DNA of 64,000 nucleotides from Agrococcus beijingensis (GTDB taxonomy: Bacteria > Actinomycetota > Actinomycetes > Actinomycetales > Microbacteriaceae), in assembly GCF_030758955.1 (NCBI RefSeq), contig NZ_CP132360.1, forward strand, positions 1,155,627-1,219,626, written 5' to 3'. The notes beneath the pieces are model-generated. The model did not search any database and had not been told where the DNA came from. It was given only the letters and a program-made list of their open reading frames with translations. Both the position numbers and the translations under genes were made by a program. Each line of letters begins with the position of its first letter. Positions within the stretch are counted from its first letter, which is position 1. Positions 55,695 through 64,000 of this stretch are shown here, piece by piece.

Positions 55695-55700
55695 AGCCTA
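55695..55700 (-). promoter_or_regulatory. -10 box of ispG (leaderless type)
   Basis: TAGGCT on the minus strand, 6 bases before ATG 55688. Confidence 0.5.
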
Positions 55701-55735
55701 CTTCCCGCGGCGCTGAGCGCCCTCTGCGCCGATGG

Positions 55736-55741
55736 CAGACT
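55736..55741 (+). promoter_or_regulatory. -10 box of the RNase H fusion (leaderless type, weak)
   Basis: CAGACT, 6 bases, GTG 55748; the first position deviates from TANNNT. Confidence 0.3.
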
Positions 55742-55747
55742 CTTCGG

Positions 55748-56719
55748 GTGATCACCGCAGCGGCAGACGGCTCCTCCCTCGGCAACCCCGGCCCCACCGG
55801 CTGGGGCTGGTACGTCGACGAGGGGCGCTGGGCCGCGGGCGGGCAGCGGCTGGGCACGAACAACATCGGCGAGCTCGCCGCCGTCGTCGACCTGCTGCAG
55901 CAGACGCGCGGCGTCGACGAGCTGCGCATCCTCTGCGACAGCCAGTACGTCATCAAGTCGATCACGCAGTGGATGCCCGGCTGGAAGCGCAAGGGCTGGC
56001 GCAAGGCCGACGGCAAGCCGGTGCTGAACCGCGAGCTGCTCGAGGAGCTCGACCGGCTGATGACCGAGCGCAGGGCCGCCGGTGGCCGCGTGGAGTTCGA
56101 GTGGGTGAAGGGGCACGCCGGACATCCGCTGAACGAGGCCGCCGACCGGCTCGCGAACGGCGCGGCCGGCGCCTACCAGCGTGGCCTGGTGCCGGATGCG
56201 GGACCGGGGTTCGGCGGCGTCACGCGCGGCGAGCAGGCGGCCCGGACCGCACCGCCGGCCGGGTCGCGCTCGCCGGAGGCCCCCGCCTCGGCCGCGGCCG
56301 CGCCCGCCGCCGTGACCGATGCGCCCGCGGCGCCGGCCGCATCCGCCCCCGCATTGTTCGACGGCTTCGACTTCCTGACGGACGAGCCCGCCGAGGCCGA
56401 GGTGGTGCGGCTCGAGCGCTCCCTGCTCACCGACGCCGTGCGCTCCGACCCCGCCGAGGTCGCCGCGCTGCTGCACCCCGAGTGGGAGGAGATCGGCGCG
56501 TCGGGCCGGCGCTGGAGCCGCGACGAGCTGCTCGCCGAGATCGCGCCGCTGCCCCAGCGGGTCGAGCTCGAGCTGCTGGCCACGCACGAGCTCTCCGCCG
56601 ACACGCAGCTCATCCTCTGGCGGTCGGTGGGCGACGAGCCCGCGCTCCGCAGCAGCCTCTGGGTGCGGTCCGGTGGCCGCTGGCGCCAGCGATTCCACCA
56701 GGGCACGCGCGAGGCGTAG
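55748..56719 (+). CDS. rnhA: RNase HI fused to a C-terminal DUF4440/NTF2-like domain
   Basis: 323 aa. Residues 1-145 are RNase HI with the full catalytic set Asp7 (DGSSLGNPG), Glu42 (NNIGELAAV), Asp64 (CDSQYVI) and Asp133 (NEAADRLA) plus His123, so RNA-DNA hybrid cleavage is expected. An Ala/Pro-rich linker (~150-205) leads to a domain at ~220-320 (ALLHPEWEEIGASGRRWSRD, HELSADTQLILWRS, SLWVRSGGRWRQRFHQGT) of the DUF4440/SnoaL-like fold. No separate stop or start divides them. The C-terminal role is unknown. Confidence 0.87.
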   Translation: MITAAADGSSLGNPGPTGWGWYVDEGRWAAGGQRLGTNNIGELAAVVDLLQQTRGVDELRILCDSQYVIKSITQWMPGWKRKGWRKADGKPVLNRELLEELDRLMTERRAAGGRVEFEWVKGHAGHPLNEAADRLANGAAGAYQRGLVPDAGPGFGGVTRGEQAARTAPPAGSRSPEAPASAAAAPAAVTDAPAAPAASAPALFDGFDFLTDEPAEAEVVRLERSLLTDAVRSDPAEVAALLHPEWEEIGASGRRWSRDELLAEIAPLPQRVELELLATHELSADTQLILWRSVGDEPALRSSLWVRSGGRWRQRFHQGTREA

Positions 56720-56829
56720 CCGGCTGAGGGGTCGCCGCCTGAGCGGTCGCCGCCTGAGGTCGCCGCCGAGGGGTCGCCGCCGCGGGGCAGCCGGGCGAGC
56801 CCGTCACGAGACGCGGAGATGTCGCCGGC

Positions 56830-56877
56830 AGCGGACGATCCGTCCGCGATTCGCGCCGGATGGCGGATCCGTCCGCT
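56830..56877. terminator. imperfect palindrome between convergent rnhA and rseP; part of a mosaic repeat
   Basis: AGCGGACGATCCG (56830-56842) pairs with CGGATCCGTCCGCT (56864-56877) with one bulged base. 56870-56887 matches the dfrA-dapA repeat at 17/18. The remaining 56720-56829 has ccgcctgag-type short repeats only. Confidence 0.5.
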
Positions 56878-56912
56878 GCTCGCGACGCGGGCGCGGGAGT
56901 GGCGCCCGCGGC

Positions 56913-58238
56913 TCAGCCGAAGAGGCTGATCGGCTTCACGATGTCGGCGTAGATGAGCAGCGCGCTCATGATGCCGAGCACGGCGGTGACGACCAGGGTG
57001 ACCGGCACCCACTTCGCCGTGTCGAGCGGCTGCGCCACGCGACCGCGCAGCTTCGCCCAGCCGCGCCGCACCGCGTCGACGAGGGCGCCGAGGATGTGGC
57101 CGCCGTCGAGCGGCATGAGCGGGATCAGGTTGAACACGAACAGCGCCACGTTGAGGCTCGCGAGCAGCTGCACCATCGCGCTCACGCGCTCGAGCACCGG
57201 CACCTGGTCGAGCGCGGCGATCTCGCCGGCCATGCGGCCGACGCCGACCACCGACATGGGGCCGTTGGGGTCGCGCTCCCCCGGGCCGAACGCGGCCTCG
57301 GCGACGTCGACGAGGCGCTGCGGCAGGTTGAGGATCAGCTCGCCCACCCGCACCACGTTGTCGCCGACCGCGGGCAGCACGGCGCTGAGCGGCTGCTGCT
57401 CGACCGCGTACTGCGGCCCGACGCCGACGAAGCCGACCGTCTCGGTCAACAGTGCGCCGTCGACCTCGACCTGCTCGCCGCGATCGTCGAAGACGTAGCG
57501 CTCGGTCGCGAGCGGGGTGATGGTCAGCGCCTGCTCGGTGCCGTCGCGCTCGACCACGAACTCGGTCGGGGTGCCGGCGAGCTCGCGGATCGCGGCCTGC
57601 ACATCGGCCCACTCCCCCGCCGGGCGGCCGTCGACCGCGACGATCGTGTCGCCCGGCAGCATGCCGGCCTCGGCGGCGGGCGCCAGCGGGTCGCCGGGCG
57701 CGCACTCGGCGCGCTCCTCGCTCGCCGGGATCACGCACTCCGAGACGGTCGACACCGTCGTCGACGGCACCGCGATGCCGAAGCCCGACAGCACCAGCGC
57801 GTACATGCCGATCGCGAGCACGAGGTTCATCGTCGGCCCACCGAGCATGATCACGATCCGCTTCCAGGTGGCGAGCCGCCAGAACGCCCGGTGCTCCTCG
57901 CCCTCGTGGATCGTGTCGGCGCTCGAGTCGCGCGCATCCTGGACGAGCGTGTCGAGGAACCCCGTGGACGCATCCCTCGACTGACCGCCCGGCCTCACCG
58001 GCGGGAACATGCCCGACATCGAGATGTAGCCGCCCAGCGGGATCCACTTCATGCCGTACTCGGTCTCGCCCCTGCGGAAGGAGAAGACCGTGGGGCCGAA
58101 GCCGATCATCCACTGGCCGACGCGCACGCCGAAGAGCTTCGCCGGCCAGAGGTGGCCGAGCTCGTGCAGGCCGATCGACACGGCGAGGCCGACGACGACG
58201 ACCAGCACGCCCAGGACGTAGAGCAGCACGGATTCCAT
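56913..58238 (-). CDS. rseP: site-2 protease RseP family (RIP metalloprotease)
   Basis: 441 aa membrane zinc protease. HELGH with His25, Glu26 and His29 in the first helix, a PDZ domain (AAEAGMLPGDTIVAVDGRP) and the second metal site in LMPLDGGHILG. Known members cleave anti-sigma factors after a site-1 cut. A ~35-residue insert of hydrophilic residues follows the first helix. Sits between dxr and ispG as in most actinobacteria, with a TAGCCT eight bases before ATG 58238. Confidence 0.94.
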   Translation of the reverse strand: MESVLLYVLGVLVVVVGLAVSIGLHELGHLWPAKLFGVRVGQWMIGFGPTVFSFRRGETEYGMKWIPLGGYISMSGMFPPVRPGGQSRDASTGFLDTLVQDARDSSADTIHEGEEHRAFWRLATWKRIVIMLGGPTMNLVLAIGMYALVLSGFGIAVPSTTVSTVSECVIPASEERAECAPGDPLAPAAEAGMLPGDTIVAVDGRPAGEWADVQAAIRELAGTPTEFVVERDGTEQALTITPLATERYVFDDRGEQVEVDGALLTETVGFVGVGPQYAVEQQPLSAVLPAVGDNVVRVGELILNLPQRLVDVAEAAFGPGERDPNGPMSVVGVGRMAGEIAALDQVPVLERVSAMVQLLASLNVALFVFNLIPLMPLDGGHILGALVDAVRRGWAKLRGRVAQPLDTAKWVPVTLVVTAVLGIMSALLIYADIVKPISLFG

Positions 58239-58246
58239 CGCCGCTC

Positions 58247-58252
58247 AGGCTA
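58247..58252 (-). promoter_or_regulatory. -10 box of rseP (leaderless type)
   Basis: TAGCCT on the minus strand, 8 bases before ATG 58238. Confidence 0.4.
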
Positions 58253-58271
58253 GCCCCACAGTCAGTGCTCC

Positions 58272-58277
58272 TACGCT
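58272..58277 (+). promoter_or_regulatory. -10 box of the 58285 gene (leaderless type)
   Basis: TACGCT, 7 bases, ATG 58285; 19 bp from the rseP -10 on the other strand. Confidence 0.5.
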
Positions 58278-58284
58278 GACGCAC

Positions 58285-58899
58285 ATGGCAGCGGCCCCAG
58301 CATCGAGCCGCGGTTCGAGCACCGTCGAGCGCATCCCCGGGTCGACGTCGAAGCGCGGCCTCGTCGTGCTCGGCGCGATCGGGATGGTGCTCGTGCTGCT
58401 CTTCGCGTGGCTCGTGGTGCGAGCGCAGGACGACCCGGTGCGCCAGACCGCGAGGGTGGTGGGTGACCTGCCCGTGTCGGCGGCCGGCTGGCGCGGCGAG
58501 CAGCTCGAGAACGCCGCGATCGTCATGCAGGCCGCGCGCGACCTCGGGCTCTCCGAGCGCGACGTGCGCCTCGGGGTGATGACCGCGATGGGCGAGTCGA
58601 GCCTGCGCGTGCTCGACCGCGGCGACCGGGCCGGGCCCGACTCTCGCGGGCTCTTCCAGCAGCGCGACCCGTGGGGGCCGTACGAGGTGCGCATGGATGC
58701 CTACGGCTCGGCCGTGCTCTTCTTCCGGGCGCTCGCCGAGGTCGAGGCGCGCGACGGGATGCGGCCGACCCGCGTCGCGCCCGCGGTGCAGATCAACCGC
58801 GATCCCGAGCACTACGAGCGCTGGTGGGACGACGCGGGCGAGGTGGTCGCCGCGGTCGACGGAGCCGACGCGGTCGTGGTGGTCGAGCCGGTCGGCTGA
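58285..58899 (+). CDS. membrane-anchored lysozyme-like (SLT-type) domain protein
   Basis: 204 aa. A cytoplasmic N-terminus of ~23, one helix (LVVLGAIGMVLVLLFAWLVV, 26-45), then an extracellular lysozyme-like domain: GVMTAMGESSL with candidate catalytic Glu104, DSRGLFQQRDPWGP and VQINRDPEHYERWW. The same motifs occur in actinobacterial peptidoglycan hydrolases. It could act on the wall, but is short and lacks a wall-binding domain. Inserted between rseP and dxr, opposite strand. Confidence 0.78.
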   Translation: MAAAPASSRGSSTVERIPGSTSKRGLVVLGAIGMVLVLLFAWLVVRAQDDPVRQTARVVGDLPVSAAGWRGEQLENAAIVMQAARDLGLSERDVRLGVMTAMGESSLRVLDRGDRAGPDSRGLFQQRDPWGPYEVRMDAYGSAVLFFRALAEVEARDGMRPTRVAPAVQINRDPEHYERWWDDAGEVVAAVDGADAVVVVEPVG

Positions 58900-58914
58900 A
58901 CGGCCGCATCCGCG

Positions 58915-60012
58915 CTACCGGTCGACGCCCGCCAGCTCGTCGGCGGTGGCGCGCGCCCAGCGCTCGGCCTGCAGCACCCGCTCGAGCGTCAGCTCGCCCG
59001 GCTCGTGCTGGTCGAGCACCCGCTCGACCACCGGCAGGATGTCGAGGAAGCCGATCTCGCCCTTGTGGAAGGCCGTCACGGCCTGCTCGTTCGCCGCGTT
59101 GAACACCGCCGGGAAGGTCGAGCCGGCCCTGCCGACCTTCTTCGCGAGCGCCACCGATGGGAACGCCCGCTCGTCGAGAGGCTCGAAGGTCCAGGCGGAT
59201 GCGGTGCTCCAGTCGAGCGGTGCGCCGACGCCGGGCACGCGGCGCGGCCAGTCGAGGCCGAGCGAGATCGGCAGGCGCATGTCGGGCGGCGAGGCCTGCG
59301 CGATCGTCGAGCCGTCGACGAACTCGACCATCGAGTGCACGATCGACTGCGGGTGCACCGTCACGTCGATGCGGTCGAACGGCACGTCGAACAGCAGGTG
59401 CGCCTCGATCACCTCGAGCCCCTTGTTCACCAGCGTCGCGGAGTTCGTGGTCACCATCGGTCCCATGTCCCACGTGGGGTGCGCCAGCGCATCCGCCGGT
59501 GCCACGTCGGCCATCCGCTCGCGGCTCCAGCCGCGGAACGGGCCTCCGGATGCGGTGAGCACGAGCCTGCGCACCTCGCCGTGGTCGCCGGATCGCAGGC
59601 ACTGCGCGATCGCCGAGTGCTCGGAGTCGACCGGCACGATCTGGCCGGGCTGCGCGCGGCGCATGACGAGGTCGCCGCCGGCGATGAGCGACTCCTTGTT
59701 GGCGAGTGCGAGCGTGCGGCCGGCGTCGAGCGCGGCGAGCGTCGGCGCGAGGCCCACCGAGCCGGTGATGCCGTTGACGACCACGTCGCAGTCGACCGAC
59801 TCGATCATGATGACCGCGGCGTCGGCGCCGAGCGCCGCCTCGCCGCCGAAGGCCGCCTGCTGCGCATCGAGGCCTGCCTGGTCGCGGCCCGCGACGAGGC
59901 CGACGACCTCGAAGCGATCGGGGTTCGCGCGGATCACGTCGAGCGTCTGGGTGCCGATGGAGCCCGTCGATCCGAGGATGATCACCCGGCGGCGCTGCTG
60001 CTGCTGCGCCAT
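58915..60012 (-). CDS. dxr: 1-deoxy-D-xylulose-5-phosphate reductoisomerase
   Basis: Second MEP-pathway enzyme. 365 aa. NADPH motif [13 protein letters not shown] (14-26), LANKESLI, metal/substrate [10 protein letters not shown] (Asp129, Glu131), ASGGPFRG and [12 protein letters not shown]. The N-terminal domain is ~20-25 residues shorter than in E. coli around residues 45-70. ATG 60012 overlaps the osmC-like stop by one base (TGATG). Confidence 0.95.
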   Translation of the reverse strand: MAQQQQRRRVIILGSTGSIGTQTLDVIRANPDRFEVVGLVAGRDQAGLDAQQAAFGGEAALGADAAVIMIESVDCDVVVNGITGSVGLAPTLAALDAGRTLALANKESLIAGGDLVMRRAQPGQIVPVDSEHSAIAQCLRSGDHGEVRRLVLTASGGPFRGWSRERMADVAPADALAHPTWDMGPMVTTNSATLVNKGLEVIEAHLLFDVPFDRIDVTVHPQSIVHSMVEFVDGSTIAQASPPDMRLPISLGLDWPRRVPGVGAPLDWSTASAWTFEPLDERAFPSVALAKKVGRAGSTFPAVFNAANEQAVTAFHKGEIGFLDILPVVERVLDQHEPGELTLERVLQAERWARATADELAGVDR

Positions 60013-60560
60013 CACCGCGCCGCTCCGTCGACCGAGCCGTCGCCTGCGCCGTCGGCCGTGCCGTCGACTGCGCCGTGCCGGGCCACGACCCGACCCTCGA
60101 CGACGATGGTCGGCTCGTGCAGCACCGGGAACGCGACGCTGGAGGCGATGAAGCAGTCGCGGGATGCCTGCAGGTGCGCGTCGAGGGCGTCGTGCGCCTG
60201 CGCGGCGTCGGCGATCGTCACCACCGGGTGCAGCGCCGCCCGGGTGAAGCGGCCGCCGGTGCCGCTCGTCTCCATCTCGCCGGTCGCCGCGTCGGTATAG
60301 GCGGTGACGACGATGCCGCGGCTCGCCGCCTGGTGCAGGTAGCTGAGCATGTGGCACTGCGCGAGCGCCGTCAGCAGCAGCTGCTCGGGGTTGTGGCGGG
60401 TGCGGTCGCCGCGGAACGTCGGGTCGGCGGAGCCCAGGATGTCGGGCAGCCCGTCGATGCGCACGACGTGGTCGCGGGTGTAGGAGCGGTAGGTCGCGGT
60501 GCCCTCGGCACCGGCTCCCGTCCACTCGATCTCGACGGCATAGGCATGGCGCATCGGCAT
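60012..60560 (-). CDS. OsmC-family peroxiredoxin-like protein
   Basis: 182 aa. Redox cysteines in [14 protein letters not shown] and [13 protein letters not shown], as in OsmC/Ohr proteins that reduce organic hydroperoxides. [13 protein letters not shown] precedes the first Cys. The C-terminus is a Gly/Ala/Asp repeat ([20 protein letters not shown]) built of short DNA repeats. ATG 60560 is supported by TACGCT seven bases upstream; ATG 60554 is the alternative. Co-translated with dxr. Confidence 0.88.
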   Translation of the reverse strand: MPMRHAYAVEIEWTGAGAEGTATYRSYTRDHVVRIDGLPDILGSADPTFRGDRTRHNPEQLLLTALAQCHMLSYLHQAASRGIVVTAYTDAATGEMETSGTGGRFTRAALHPVVTIADAAQAHDALDAHLQASRDCFIASSVAFPVLHEPTIVVEGRVVARHGAVDGTADGAGDGSVDGAAR

Positions 60561-60567
60561 GGCACCC

Positions 60568-60573
60568 AGCGTA
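60568..60573 (-). promoter_or_regulatory. -10 box of the OsmC gene (leaderless type)
   Basis: TACGCT on the minus strand, 7 bases before ATG 60560; probably also drives dxr. Confidence 0.45.
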
Positions 60574-60605
60574 GGCGGGTCGTATGGCCCGCGCGCCCGC
60601 TGGCG

Positions 60606-60611
60606 TAGGAT
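60606..60611 (+). promoter_or_regulatory. -10 box of gabT-ald (leaderless type)
   Basis: TAGGAT, 6 bases, ATG 60618. Confidence 0.55.
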
Positions 60612-60617
60612 TCGGGC

Positions 60618-61949
60618 ATGACTGACATCGCCGTTTCTGCGTCCTCCCGCTCCGTCGTCACCGAGATCCCGGGGCCCAACAGCCGTGCCCTGCTCGAGCG
60701 AAAGGCTGCGGCCGTGGCGCAGGGGATCCCGCACCAGCTGCCGGTCTTCGTCGCCTCGGCGCACGACGCGATCATCACCGACGTCGACGGCAACCGCTTC
60801 ATCGACCTGGGCTGCGGCATCGGCGTCACCACCATCGGCCACACGAACGACGCGGTCGTCGCGGCCGTGCGCGAGCAGGTCGGCAAGCTGACGCACTCGC
60901 TGTTCGGCACCACCCCGTACGAGCCCTACGTGCGCGTCGCCGAGTACCTCGCCAAGCACACCCCCGGCGACTTCCCGAAGAAGTCGTTCTTCATCAACTC
61001 CGGCTCGGAGGCCGTCGAGAACGGCGTGAAGATCGCCCGCAAGCACACGGGCCGCCGCGCGGTCGCCGTCGTCGAGCACGGCTACCACGGCCGCACGAAC
61101 CTCACCATGACCATGAACTACAAGCCGGCGCCGTACGCGACCGGCATGGGCCCGCTCGCCTCCGACATCTTCCACGCGCCGGGCTCGTACCCGCTGCAGG
61201 ACGGCCTCGACGGCCTCGAGGCGGCCGAGCGCACCCAGTACTACCTCGAGAAGCACGTCGGCGTCGCCGACCTCGCCTGCCTCGTGATCGAGCCCATCCA
61301 GGGCGAGGGCGGCTTCATCGTGCCCGCCGACGGCTACCTGCCCGCCATGCAGGAGTGGTGCACCGCGAACGGCGTCGTCATGATCGCCGACGAGGTGCAG
61401 TCGGGCATCTGCCGCACCGGCGCCACCTTCGCCTCCGAGCTGTTCGGCTGGGAGCCCGACATGGTGCTGTCGGCCAAGGGCATCGCGGGCGGCATGCCGC
61501 TCGCCGGCGTCACGGCCCGCGCCGAGATCATGGACTCCGTGCACACCGGCGGCATCGGCGGCACCTTCGGCGGCAACCCCGTCTCGTGCGCCGCGGCGGT
61601 CGCCGTCTTCGAGCAGATCGAGGCCAACGACCTGAACGCCGAGGCGCAGCGCATCGAGCGCGTGCTGCGCCCGCTGCTCGACGGCCTCGCCGAGAAGCAC
61701 GAGGAGATCATCGAGGTCCGCGGCCGCGGTGCGATGCTCGCGATCGAGTTCATCGACCCCTCCTCGGGCGCGCCCATCCCGACCGCACCGATCGCGGCCG
61801 CTGCCGGTCTCGACGGCGTGCTGGTGCTGACGGCCGGCACCGACTACAACGTGCTGCGCTTCCTGCCGAGCCTGGCGATCACCGACGACCAGCTGCGTGA
61901 GGCAGTCGAGGTCATCGACCGCGCCATCGCCTCGACGAAGACCGCCTGA
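60618..61949 (+). CDS. gabT: 4-aminobutyrate aminotransferase
   Basis: 443 aa class III PLP aminotransferase. [53 protein letters not shown] and the Schiff-base Lys in [12 protein letters not shown] match GabT. It moves the amino group of GABA to 2-oxoglutarate, giving succinate semialdehyde; no gabD lies beside it. Other omega-amino substrates are possible. The TGATG overlap with ald makes them one unit. Confidence 0.92.
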   Translation: MTDIAVSASSRSVVTEIPGPNSRALLERKAAAVAQGIPHQLPVFVASAHDAIITDVDGNRFIDLGCGIGVTTIGHTNDAVVAAVREQVGKLTHSLFGTTPYEPYVRVAEYLAKHTPGDFPKKSFFINSGSEAVENGVKIARKHTGRRAVAVVEHGYHGRTNLTMTMNYKPAPYATGMGPLASDIFHAPGSYPLQDGLDGLEAAERTQYYLEKHVGVADLACLVIEPIQGEGGFIVPADGYLPAMQEWCTANGVVMIADEVQSGICRTGATFASELFGWEPDMVLSAKGIAGGMPLAGVTARAEIMDSVHTGGIGGTFGGNPVSCAAAVAVFEQIEANDLNAEAQRIERVLRPLLDGLAEKHEEIIEVRGRGAMLAIEFIDPSSGAPIPTAPIAAAAGLDGVLVLTAGTDYNVLRFLPSLAITDDQLREAVEVIDRAIASTKTA

Positions 61950-63061
61950 TGCAGGTCGGCGTCCCCCGCGAGATCAAGACCGACGAGCAGCGGGTCGCCC
62001 TCACGGCGACCGGCGCCACCGAGCTCGTCGCTCGCGGCCACGAGGTGCTCGTGGAGACGGGCGCCGGCCTCGGCAGCGGCATCCCCGACGAGGCCTTCGC
62101 GGCCGCTGGCGCGCGCATCGTGGCGACGGCGGCCGAGGCCTGGTCGGCTGAGATGGTGCTGAAGGTCAAGGAGCCGGTCGAGGGCGAGCTCGACCTGCTG
62201 CGCGACGACCTGACGCTCTTCGCCTACCTGCACCTGGCAGCGGCCCCCGAGCTGGCGCAGGCGCTGCTCGAGCGCGGCACCACCGCCATCGCCTACGAGA
62301 CGGTGCGCGCCCCCGACGGCTCGCTGCCCATGCTCGCGCCCATGAGCGAGGTCGCCGGGCGGCTCTCGGTCACGCACGGCGCCTCGCTGCTGACCGCCCC
62401 GCAGGGCGGCGCCGGCCTGCTGCTGGGCGGCGTGCCCGGCACGCGCGCCGGTCACACGGTGGTGCTCGGCGGCGGCGTCGCCGGCACGGCGGCGGTCGAG
62501 ATGGCCGTGGGCCTCGGCTCGCGGGTGACCGTGCTCGACGTGTCGCTGCCGCGGCTGCGCCAGTTCGACACGATCTACGGCGGCCGCGTGCAGACGCTGC
62601 ACTCGAACCGGGTCACCGTCGAGCAGGCCGTGCTCGACGCCGACCTGGTGATCGGCTCGGTGCTGATCCCCGGCGCGAAGGCGCCGAAGCTCGTCACGAA
62701 CGACATGGTCGCGCGCATGCGCCCGGGCTCCGTGCTCGTGGACATCGCGATCGACCAGGGCGGCTGCTTCGCCGACTCGCACCCGACCACGCACCGCGAC
62801 CCCACCTTCCGCGTGCACGAGACGCTCTTCGCGTGCGTCGCGAACCTGCCCGGCGCCGTGCCGCGCACGTCGACCGAGGCGCTCACCAACGCGACGCTGT
62901 CGGCGACGCTGCGGCTGGCCGACCTCGGCTGGCGAGCGGCGCTGCAGGCGGATGCCGGCCTCGCGGCGGGCCTGAACGCCGCCGGCGGTCGGGTGACCCA
63001 CCAGGGCGTCGCCTCGGCGCTCGGCGTTCAGGAGACGCCGGTCGCCTCGCTGCTCGGGTAG
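61949..63061 (+). CDS. ald: alanine dehydrogenase
   Basis: NAD-dependent oxidative deamination of L-alanine to pyruvate (or the reverse). 370 aa. [18 protein letters not shown], Lys74 (KVKEPVE) and His95 (YLHLAA) in the active site, VVLGGGVAGTAA for NAD and SVLVDIAIDQGGC. The C-terminus overlaps the convergent FtsK-like gene by 34 bases. Confidence 0.95.
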   Translation: MQVGVPREIKTDEQRVALTATGATELVARGHEVLVETGAGLGSGIPDEAFAAAGARIVATAAEAWSAEMVLKVKEPVEGELDLLRDDLTLFAYLHLAAAPELAQALLERGTTAIAYETVRAPDGSLPMLAPMSEVAGRLSVTHGASLLTAPQGGAGLLLGGVPGTRAGHTVVLGGGVAGTAAVEMAVGLGSRVTVLDVSLPRLRQFDTIYGGRVQTLHSNRVTVEQAVLDADLVIGSVLIPGAKAPKLVTNDMVARMRPGSVLVDIAIDQGGCFADSHPTTHRDPTFRVHETLFACVANLPGAVPRTSTEALTNATLSATLRLADLGWRAALQADAGLAAGLNAAGGRVTHQGVASALGVQETPVASLLG

Positions 63062-64000
63062 CGCAGCCGCTCGAAGCGGCCGCCCTCGAGCACCCAGGCG
63101 GGCGCAGAGCGCATCGGCGGGGGCGGCGGCGCGTGCCGCAGCACCTGCCGCAGCTGCCGCTCGTCGACCCCGAGCACGACCACCGGCCGGTCGGCGCGCA
63201 GCCGGTCGAGCTCGCCCCAGGCGGCCTCCCACTCGGCAACGGTGCCGATGACCACATCGGGGTGCGCGCTGCCCGCCGCCGTGCCCGGTCGCGCCGCGCG
63301 CCGCGCGCGGTCGCCCAGCAGCGCGAGGGGCGCCTCGACGCCGGCGCCCAGCATCACCGCGCACCGCTCGGAGCGCAGCGGCACGGAGCGCGGCCGCCGC
63401 CGATCGACCGGCTCGGGCGGCAGCGCGAGCTGGATGCGCTCGTCGTGCAGCCAGCCGGCCCCGGGCGCCAGCGCGGCATCGTGCAGCGGGCCCGAGCCGC
63501 CGGCCACGATGTGCTCCTGCCTGCTGGCGATGCGCAGCAGGATCCGCACCTCTGCGAGCGCCGCGAGCTGGCTCATCGCGGAGGACACCCGGCGCGCGGT
63601 GAGCGCGACCGCGGCGCCCTCGCGCATGCGTCGCGCCAGCAGCTGCGCGACGATCGTCTGCTGCTCCTCCCCCAGTCGCGCGAGCTGCAGGTCGAGGTCG
63701 TCGACCACCAGCGGCCCTGGCTCCTGCAGCGCGTCCCAGAGCGCGTCCTCCCGGTCGACGACCAGCGTGCCGAGCTGCCCCGCCGCCAGCTCGGCCAGGC
63801 TCGAGCGCCCGCTCGCCGCTCCGCCGATCGCCAGCAGCGGCCCGTCGGTCGCCGGCCGCCACTCGACGGCCTCGACCCGCTGCTGCGACGGGCGGTCGAC
63901 GAGGCCCAGGCGCAGGCCGTCGCCGCCCACCTCGGACAGCGCGAGCCGTGCCGGCAGCGGCTCGCACCACGGTCGCGGCGGCCGCGGCAGCGCGGCGGCC
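63028..64000 (-). CDS. FtsK/SpoIIIE-type ATPase, C-terminal part, cut by the right edge
   Basis: The frame is open from the edge through 323 codons to a stop at 63028. It begins LPRPPRPWCEPLPARL, then LLAIGGAASGRSSLAELA (a P-loop with Arg in place of Lys), Walker B-like PLVVDDLD, ALTARRVSSAM, and ends VLEGGRFERLRYP. This layout is that of the last, degenerate ATPase module of large FtsK/SpoIIIE or EccC (type VII secretion) proteins. A GTG at 63930 is internal. Whether the whole is FtsK or EccC-like depends on sequence beyond the window. Confidence 0.75.
   Translation of the reverse strand, partial: AAALPRPPRPWCEPLPARLALSEVGGDGLRLGLVDRPSQQRVEAVEWRPATDGPLLAIGGAASGRSSLAELAAGQLGTLVVDREDALWDALQEPGPLVVDDLDLQLARLGEEQQTIVAQLLARRMREGAAVALTARRVSSAMSQLAALAEVRILLRIASRQEHIVAGGSGPLHDAALAPGAGWLHDERIQLALPPEPVDRRRPRSVPLRSERCAVMLGAGVEAPLALLGDRARRAARPGTAAGSAHPDVVIGTVAEWEAAWGELDRLRADRPVVVLGVDERQLRQVLRHAPPPPPMRSAPAWVLEGGRFERLRYPSSEATGVS

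Overview
The window is about 73% G+C (by impression), gene-dense on both strands, and carries the conserved actinobacterial RNA-metabolism/lysine cluster (nusA-ylxR-infB-rbfA ... truB-ribF ... rpsO-pnp-M16 peptidase-dapB-thyA-dapA-rnj) plus the MEP-pathway block dxr-rseP-ispG. Protein sequences, leaderless-type promoters and gene order point to a Micrococcales actinobacterium, most probably Microbacteriaceae (Agrococcus-like). No rRNA, tRNA, phage, insertion sequence or CRISPR array was recognised. Both ends cut genes: an HlyD-type adaptor on the left and an FtsK/SpoIIIE-type ATPase on the right.

Layout. 1-8.1 kb: HlyD-like fragment, RNase J, dapA, dihydrofolate reductase, a secreted CWB2 cell-wall protein, thyA, a small membrane protein and dapB. 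8.2-17.6 kb: a GNAT, a 20-bp tandem repeat array, a histidine phosphatase, M16 peptidase, PNPase, S15, a PrsW-like protease and aspartase. 17.9-23.6 kb: a lipoprotein, the tryptophan-to-anthranilate operon (kynA, an amidohydrolase, kynU), an M20 peptidase and a frameshifted PIN-like gene. 23.7-33.8 kb: two tandem paralogous membrane proteins, a CDF transporter, deoC with one full and one truncated aldehyde dehydrogenase, truB-membrane-membrane-ribF, a ketopantoate reductase and a uridine kinase. 33.9-42.3 kb: DUF418 protein, mutY, an RNB ribonuclease, rbfA, infB, ylxR, nusA. 42.4-53.1 kb: alanine symporter, PhoX, proS and a MoxR/DUF58/VWA/VWA/TPR (Bat-like) operon. 53.2-64 kb: MFS transporter, ispG, an RNase H fusion, rseP, a lysozyme-like protein, dxr, OsmC, gabT, ald and the FtsK-like fragment.

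Functional themes: translation initiation and RNA turnover; lysine/diaminopimelate and folate/thymidylate synthesis; isoprenoid synthesis; amino-acid catabolism (tryptophan, aspartate, alanine, GABA); deoxyribose catabolism; and envelope functions. Genes in operons are commonly joined by ATGA or GTGA overlaps.

The most striking overall signal is regulatory: 24 first-of-unit genes have a TANNNT-type -10 box (one, rnhA, has CAGACT) exactly 6-8 bases before the start codon, implying leaderless mRNAs, whereas a smaller group (rnj, pnp, rpsO, nusA, infB, deoC, kynA, phoX, moxR and others) has Shine-Dalgarno leaders. Other items to check are the kyn-operon amidohydrolase as a candidate N-formylkynurenine hydrolase, a truncated aldehyde dehydrogenase lacking its catalytic residues, a duplicated nusA 3' end beside ylxR (which may start at ATC), and several tandem repeats in intergenic or leader positions.
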